Source: Betaproteobacteria bacterium
GTDB taxonomy: Bacteria; Pseudomonadota; Gammaproteobacteria; Burkholderiales; Rhodocyclaceae
Reading direction: 5' to 3'
Assembly: GCA_009780885.1 (NCBI GenBank)
Contig: WQZF01000011.1
Coordinates: forward strand, 1 to 54,518
Length of the DNA: 54,518 nt
Shown here: positions 50,121-54,518 of the stretch, piece by piece
How the letters are laid out: every line of letters begins with the position of its first letter
Position numbering within the stretch: the first letter of the stretch is position 1
Program-made: the position numbers and the translations under genes
The notes under the pieces: model-generated
Told to the model about the DNA's origin: nothing
Seen by the model: only the letters and a program-made list of their open reading frames with translations
The model's database searches: none

Positions 50121-51590
50121 TTATTCATTCGGCTTGACGTGGTAATTCGGCGCTTCCTTCGTGATCTGGACGTCATGAACATGCGACTCGCGCACGCCGG
50201 CGGAAGTGATTTCGACAAACTGGGCGCGGAGGTGCATTTCGCTGATCGAAGCGCAGCCCAGATAACCCATCGACGAACGCAAGCCGCCCATCAACTGATG
50301 GACGACCGCCAGCACCGGCCCCTTGTACGGGACCCGGCCTTCGATGCCTTCCGGAACCAGCTTGTCGACATTGCCGCCCGATTCCTGGAAATAGCGGTCG
50401 GCGGAACCGGCCGACATCGCGCCGATCGAGCCCATGCCGCGATACGATTTGTACGAGCGTCCCTGATACAGCTCGACTTCGCCCGGCGCTTCCTCGGTGC
50501 CGGCGAACAGGCCGCCGAGCATTACCGTGTCCGCGCCGGCGGCGATTGCCTTGGCAATGTCTCCGGAATAACGGATGCCTCCGTCGGCAATCACTGGAAT
50601 GCCGCTGTCCTTCAAGGCTTCGGCGACGCTGTTGATCGCGGTGATTTGCGGCACACCCACCCCGGCGACGATGCGCGTAGTGCAAATCGAGCCGGGGCCG
50701 ATCCCGACCTTGACGCCATCCGCGCCCGCTTCGAGCAGCGCACGCGCCGCATCGCCGGTGGCGATGTTCCCGCCGACGACTTCGATCTGCGGATAATTGC
50801 GCTTGGCCCAGCGCACCCGGTCGAGCACGCCTTGCGAATGTCCGTGCGCGGTATCGACGATGATCAGGTCAACGCCGGCCTCGGCCAGCAATTCGACGCG
50901 CTCTTCGGTGCCGGCGCCGACGCCGACCGCCGCGCCGACCATCAGCCGGCCCTGCCCGTCCTTTGCCGCTTGCGGATGCTCGGTCGACTTGAGGATATCC
51001 TTTACCGTCACAAGTCCGCGCAGTTCAAACGCATCGTCGACGACGAGCACGCGCTCCAGCCGGTAGCGGTGCATCAGCTCCTTGGCTTCCTCGGGGCTGG
51101 CGCCTTCCTTCACCGTCACTAGGCGCTCGCGCGGCGTCATGATATTCCTCACCGGCTGATCCAGATTGGTTTCAAAGCGCAGGTCGCGGTTGGTCACGAT
51201 ACCGACCACCGTCTTGCCTTCGAGCACCGGCAGCCCGGAAATCTTGCGGCTGCGCGTCAGATCCAGCACATCGCGCACCAGCATCGTCGGAACGACGGTG
51301 ATCGGATCCTTCAAAACGCCGGATTCAAAGCGTTTCACTTTGGCAACTTCCGCCGCCTGCATTTCTGCCGGCAGGTTTTTATGCAGAATACCTATTCCGC
51401 CTTCCTGTGCCAGCGCAATGGCAAGCCGGGATTCCGTGACCGTATCCATCGCCGCCGAAACAATCGGCAAATTGATGCCGATGCGGCGCGTCAACCGGGT
51501 GCTCAAGCTGACATCGCGAGGCAGGATCGTGGAATGGGCAGGAATCAGGAGGACGTCGTCGAAGGTCAATGCTTTTTGTATGACGCGCAT
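50121..51590 (-). CDS. guaB: inosine-5'-monophosphate dehydrogenase
   Basis: This 489-residue enzyme oxidises IMP to XMP, the first committed step to GMP. The N-terminal part contains [11 protein letters not shown]. Two CBS domains lie at about 95-205. The catalytic loop [13 protein letters not shown] has the active Cys near residue 305, and the flap has [10 protein letters not shown]. Starts with [15 protein letters not shown], the canonical N-terminus. guaA is not in the window. It is divergent from the DUF4124 gene with a 68-base gap that has TATAAT-like boxes on both strands. Confidence 0.96.
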   Translation of the reverse strand: MRVIQKALTFDDVLLIPAHSTILPRDVSLSTRLTRRIGINLPIVSAAMDTVTESRLAIALAQEGGIGILHKNLPAEMQAAEVAKVKRFESGVLKDPITVVPTMLVRDVLDLTRSRKISGLPVLEGKTVVGIVTNRDLRFETNLDQPVRNIMTPRERLVTVKEGASPEEAKELMHRYRLERVLVVDDAFELRGLVTVKDILKSTEHPQAAKDGQGRLMVGAAVGVGAGTEERVELLAEAGVDLIIVDTAHGHSQGVLDRVRWAKRNYPQIEVVGGNIATGDAARALLEAGADGVKVGIGPGSICTTRIVAGVGVPQITAINSVAEALKDSGIPVIADGGIRYSGDIAKAIAAGADTVMLGGLFAGTEEAPGEVELYQGRSYKSYRGMGSIGAMSAGSADRYFQESGGNVDKLVPEGIEGRVPYKGPVLAVVHQLMGGLRSSMGYLGCASISEMHLRAQFVEITSAGVRESHVHDVQITKEAPNYHVKPNE

Positions 51591-51658
51591 GGACTTTAAT
51601 CACAGAGAATAAAGGTTTATTATAACGCAGACTATCTTTCTTCCCGGAGTACGCCATC

Positions 51659-52219
51659 ATGACCCTCGACACTGCGCCCTCTCGCGCCTCTTATGCTTTT
51701 ATTCTCCCCCTGGCGTTCTTCCTCGCAATTTTCATGGGTTCGGGAACAGCCCAGGCACAGATTTACAAATACAAGGATGCTTCCGGGCACACGGTGATTT
51801 CGGACGTTCCGCCGCCTCCCGGTTCTGCGACCGATATCCAGTCCTCGGGCACTCCTCCCGCAGGAACGCCTCGCGCAAACCCCAATCCGGGCGCCGCTCC
51901 CCCCGCAGGAACACCTCATGCGAACGGAAACGCAGGGGGACCTCCCAAGAAATCCATCGCCGACCAGGATCTCGATTTCAAGAAAAGGCTGAAGGATCAG
52001 CAGGACAAGGAAGAAAAGGAAAAGCAGGAGCAGGAAGCCGCCGCGCGAACCAAGCAAAATTGCGACCTGGCGCGTAACGAGCTTGGCGCCCTTGAATCCG
52101 GGGCGCGTGTCATGCAGCGCGATGAAAAGGGAGAACGCTCCTACCTCGACGATAATCAACGCGCGCAGGAATCCGAACGTCTCCGCAAGGTCATCAACGA
52201 TTCGTGTGTCAATAACTGA
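51659..52219 (+). CDS. exported DUF4124 protein
   Basis: This 186-residue protein has a signal peptide (about 12-33, cut after AQA) and a DUF4124 segment (QIYKYKDASGHTVISDVPPPP) at the mature N-terminus. A Pro/Gly/Asn-rich linker with near-repeats (PPAGTPRANPNPGAA, PPAGTPHANGNAGG) follows, then a charged helix (about 110-140) and two cysteines near the end. DUF4124 proteins are periplasmic or envelope-linked with unknown function. GGAG is about 9 bases before the ATG. Confidence 0.75.
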   Translation: MTLDTAPSRASYAFILPLAFFLAIFMGSGTAQAQIYKYKDASGHTVISDVPPPPGSATDIQSSGTPPAGTPRANPNPGAAPPAGTPHANGNAGGPPKKSIADQDLDFKKRLKDQQDKEEKEKQEQEAAARTKQNCDLARNELGALESGARVMQRDEKGERSYLDDNQRAQESERLRKVINDSCVNN

Positions 52220-52286
52220 GTCGCGCCCCTGCTTTCAGGCTCCCCTGCCCCGGGAATTCGCATAGCATATTTTTGGCATATGAGGG

Positions 52287-52311
52287 TTCTTGCTGTACCA
52301 AACAGCAAGAA
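52287..52311 (+). promoter_or_regulatory. hairpin upstream of the DAHP synthase gene
   Basis: The perfect 9-bp inverted repeat TTCTTGCTG/CAGCAAGAA with loop TACCAAA lies 32 bases before the chosen start codon. No clear T-run follows at once. It may be a terminator of the DUF4124 gene, a repressor site or a leader structure. Confidence 0.4.
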
Positions 52312-52343
52312 TCGCCCCGATTTTTACAAATCATGAAAACACC

Positions 52344-53423
52344 ATGAAACCATCCTCTTCACTTGAAAACCTCAACATCAGCTCTTTCGAGTCGATGCCA
52401 ACCCCGGAAGAAGTCCACAAGCGCCTTCCGCTTTCCACGCGCGCCGCGCAAACCGTGGCAACGGCGCGCGAAACCCTGTGCGCGATCCTGGAACGGCGCG
52501 ACCCCCGTTTTTTCGTCATTGTCGGCCCTTGCTCGATCCACGATCCTGTTGCAGGAATCGATTACGCGCGCCGCCTGAAGGCGCTGGCCGAAACCCTGGG
52601 CGATACGCTCTATCTTGTCATGCGCGTCTACTTTGAAAAACCGCGCACCACTACGGGCTGGAAAGGTTTTATCAACGATCCGGACATGAACGATTCCTTC
52701 CGTGTTGACGTCGGCATGGAAAAGGCCCGCCGTTTCCTGCTCGACGTGAGCGAAATGGGGCTGCCTGCGGCGACCGAGGCGCTCGACCCGATCACGCCCC
52801 AATATCTGGGCGACCTGATTTCCTGGGCTGCCATCGGCGCGCGCACTTCCGAATCGCAAACGCACCGCGAAATGTCTTCCGGGCTCTCGACGCCCGTCGG
52901 CTTCAAGAATGGCACCGGCGGCGACCTTTCCGTGGCGATCAATGCGATTCTTTCGGCTTCGCAACCCCACGCCTTTCTCGGCATCAACGATCAAGGGCGG
53001 GTTGCCATCGTGCGCACGCGCGGAAATGCCCATGGACATGTGGTGTTGCGCGGCGGCGATGGGCGCCCCAACTACGACACCGTTTCCATTTCGATCGCCG
53101 AGGCGGCGCTCTCGAAAGCGGGATTGCCTCCCAACATCGTTGTCGACTGCTCGCACGCCAACAGCTACAAGAAACCGGAGCTCCAATCACTGGTGCTGGC
53201 CGATGTCGTGCATCAGGTGCGCCTGGGAAATACCTCGCTTGTCGGTGTCATGCTCGAATCGAATCTCGAAGCCGGCAGCCAGCCGATTCCCAACGATCTG
53301 AGCCGATTGCGCTACGGCTGCTCGGTCACCGACGCCTGCCTCGGCTGGGAAGAAACGGAAAAGGCGTTGCGCGAAGCCGCAGTACTGCTGCGCGACATCC
53401 TGCCCGAACGCAAGCCTCGTTAA
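52344..53423 (+). CDS. aroG: 3-deoxy-7-phosphoheptulonate synthase (class I DAHP synthase)
   Basis: This 359-residue class I (AroF/G/H) DAHP synthase condenses phosphoenolpyruvate with erythrose-4-phosphate to open the shikimate pathway. It has IVGPCSIHDP with the metal Cys, then RVYFEKPRTTTGWKG, and VGFKNGTGG. DCSHANSYKKP carries the metal His, and MLESNLEAGSQ follows. The ATG at 52344 (MKPSSSLENLNISS) fits the family; the frame stays open to 52290 but that runs through the hairpin. Which amino acid inhibits it cannot be told, so the symbol is a family-level call. Confidence 0.88.
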   Translation: MKPSSSLENLNISSFESMPTPEEVHKRLPLSTRAAQTVATARETLCAILERRDPRFFVIVGPCSIHDPVAGIDYARRLKALAETLGDTLYLVMRVYFEKPRTTTGWKGFINDPDMNDSFRVDVGMEKARRFLLDVSEMGLPAATEALDPITPQYLGDLISWAAIGARTSESQTHREMSSGLSTPVGFKNGTGGDLSVAINAILSASQPHAFLGINDQGRVAIVRTRGNAHGHVVLRGGDGRPNYDTVSISIAEAALSKAGLPPNIVVDCSHANSYKKPELQSLVLADVVHQVRLGNTSLVGVMLESNLEAGSQPIPNDLSRLRYGCSVTDACLGWEETEKALREAAVLLRDILPERKPR

Positions 53424-53454
53424 AACGCGGCGGATCCTCCCTCGTTTTATCCTG

Positions 53455-54327
53455 ATGCCTGCTGCCGTCGATCTCGTCCTCCAATGCGCGCGGGGGCTTC
53501 ATTCCCCGCCGTTCTCCGAAACCTTGCTTGCGCGCTGCCGCGAAAACACCGGGGCAAGCGCTATTCTGGCGCCTGCCCCGCATGTGCGGCGCCTGTGCGG
53601 CGCCAGGCGCACACCGGGCTTCGATTGCGAAATCCTTCCGCTGCTCGAACACGAACGAATCGACTTCGCCTTTATCGACAACGAAAAAAAATTCGGCGAT
53701 TTCGGGCTGATCGCGTTCGACATGGATTCGACGCTGATCACCATCGAATGTATCGACGAACTCGCCGATTTCGCCGGAAAGAAAGCCGAAGTCGCCGCCG
53801 TCACCGCTGCCGCGATGCGCGGTGAGATCGACTACCGCGAAAGCCTCGCGCGCCGGCTTGCCTTGCTGGCCGGGCTGGATGCGCGGGTGCTCGCAGAGGT
53901 CTATGCCGAACGCCTCCTCTTCTCCCCCGGCGCGCGCGAATTGCTGGCCGCCGCGCAGGAATCGCAGATGCGCACCGCGATTCTTTCCGGCGGCTTCACC
54001 TATTTCACCGAGCGCCTGCGCATCGAACTCGGCCTCGACTTTGCCACCTCGAACGAACTCGAAATCAGCGGCGGAAAACTCACCGGGCGGGTCAAGGGGC
54101 ACATCGTCGACGCCGCCGCCAAGGCTGCGCACCTTGTTCGCCTGACCGAAGAATTGGGCCTGACGCGAGAAAGGGTCATCGCTGTCGGCGACGGAGCAAA
54201 CGATCTCCCGATGCTCGCCAATGCCGGCTTTTCGGTCGCTTTCCACGCAAAGCCTGCCGTCCGCCAAAAAACCAGCGTTGCCCTCAATTTCTCCGGCCTC
54301 GACGGGATACTCAATTTCTTTTCATGA
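53455..54327 (+). CDS. serB: phosphoserine phosphatase
   Basis: This 290-residue HAD hydrolase removes phosphate from phosphoserine in the last step of serine synthesis. The HAD motif I is FDMDSTLI near residue 90, motif II LSGGFTYF with the conserved Ser, and motif IV GDGANDLPML. The N-terminal 80 residues form a variant regulatory domain in place of a clear ACT domain. The gene follows aroG after 31 bases. The 3' end is 15 bases from the hairpin repeat at the window edge. Confidence 0.94.
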   Translation: MPAAVDLVLQCARGLHSPPFSETLLARCRENTGASAILAPAPHVRRLCGARRTPGFDCEILPLLEHERIDFAFIDNEKKFGDFGLIAFDMDSTLITIECIDELADFAGKKAEVAAVTAAAMRGEIDYRESLARRLALLAGLDARVLAEVYAERLLFSPGARELLAAAQESQMRTAILSGGFTYFTERLRIELGLDFATSNELEISGGKLTGRVKGHIVDAAAKAAHLVRLTEELGLTRERVIAVGDGANDLPMLANAGFSVAFHAKPAVRQKTSVALNFSGLDGILNFFS

Positions 54328-54342
54328 ACCCCGGAAAAGGAT

Positions 54343-54515
54343 TTGAACACCTGTCGAGCGCAATCCTAAGCCATTCATGGCGGGGATTGCGAGACATGGC
54401 GTAACAGGCGCCGAAGGCGCCCCGCATTGTGTAGGGGCGGGTGGTACGGGCGGGTTTCAAACCCGCCCCTACGCCGCCCGTACAGGAATCCCCAACCTTC
54501 AGCTTGGGGTGACTC
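54343..54515 (-). repeat. 123-bp three-hairpin repeat, copy 4 (inverted, with a nested repeat)
   Basis: It reads GAGTCACCCC from the minus strand and ends in GTGTTCAA. About 50 bases (54433-54483), a palindrome of GTAGGGGCGGGT type, are inserted between the first and second hairpins. The first stem is the mismatched intermediate CCCCAAGCTGAAGGTTGGGG, between the forms of copy 1 and copy 3. The outer hairpin CCCCGCCATGAATGG is damaged on one side. Confidence 0.8.
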
Positions 54516-54518
54516 AAA

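Noticed and set aside
54311-54517. 68-codon ORF at the right end, and 1479-1661 with a similar translation
   Set aside because: Both are translations of the 123-bp hairpin repeat; such frames are commonly over-annotated in repeats.

Overview
The window looks like a piece of a GC-rich betaproteobacterial chromosome, probably Rhodocyclales-like. This is an inference from gene families and neighbourhoods (guaB beside a DUF4124 gene, a fused MaoC-phosphotransacetylase beside ackA and fabI, class 1B speD with speE, glnE, tamB); no rRNA or other marker is present to fix it. Both ends lie inside copies of the same 123-bp hairpin repeat in opposite orientation, so the window is probably a contig that broke at repeats.

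Layout. 1-1.6 kb: a Fic toxin-antitoxin pair between two 123-bp hairpin repeats. 1.9-9.2 kb: tamB, then a polyamine cluster (speD, a flavin reductase-like gene, speE) and a zinc-ribbon/M50-like membrane protein. 9.5-18.7 kb: glnE, a small XRE regulator, glmM, fabI, the MaoC-Pta fusion and ackA, which form an acetyl-phosphate/acetate module. 19-20 kb: a vapC scar and an MqsRA toxin-antitoxin pair. 20.1-24.2 kb: a GspE/PilB-type ATPase and htpG, which has a near-consensus sigma-32 promoter. 24.3-31.2 kb: a tightly overlapping six-gene operon (HIT protein, PilZ-like protein, HlyD adaptor, ABC ATPase, ABC-2 permease, NodT-type outer-membrane lipoprotein). 31.3-35.8 kb: Sel1-repeat and hypothetical exported proteins, ridA and recG.

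35.99-45.76 kb is a candidate genomic/defence island. It is bounded by a 237-bp direct repeat that includes the last 50 bp of recG. It carries a PLD-domain SF2 helicase, an Eco57I/PglX-like adenine methyltransferase, a RhuM-family protein, a short DprA-like protein and an apparently 5'-truncated orphan. The helicase, methyltransferase and DprA-like genes are coupled by short spacing or ATGA overlaps and look like an uncatalogued restriction or defence module. rhuM appears to have been dropped in between, leaving the first 45 codons of a second dprA-like gene behind. 45.8-50 kb: a DUF6493-like HEAT protein and a SWIM zinc-finger protein, separated by a hairpin repeat. 50.1-54.3 kb: guaB, a DUF4124 protein, DAHP synthase and serB.

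Three families of short repeats stand out. (1) Ten strictly intergenic, AT-rich, 77-79 bp near-palindromes have 12-bp inverted ends and a CTACTGTAG core. (2) Four 123-bp elements carry three hairpins with a compensatory stem change and resemble non-autonomous IS200/IS605 derivatives. (3) Palindromes of the GGATGGGTAGAGCGAAGCG type occur three times. The first family is the strongest candidate for something undescribed. The PLD-helicase/methyltransferase/DprA-like island is the strongest protein-level candidate.
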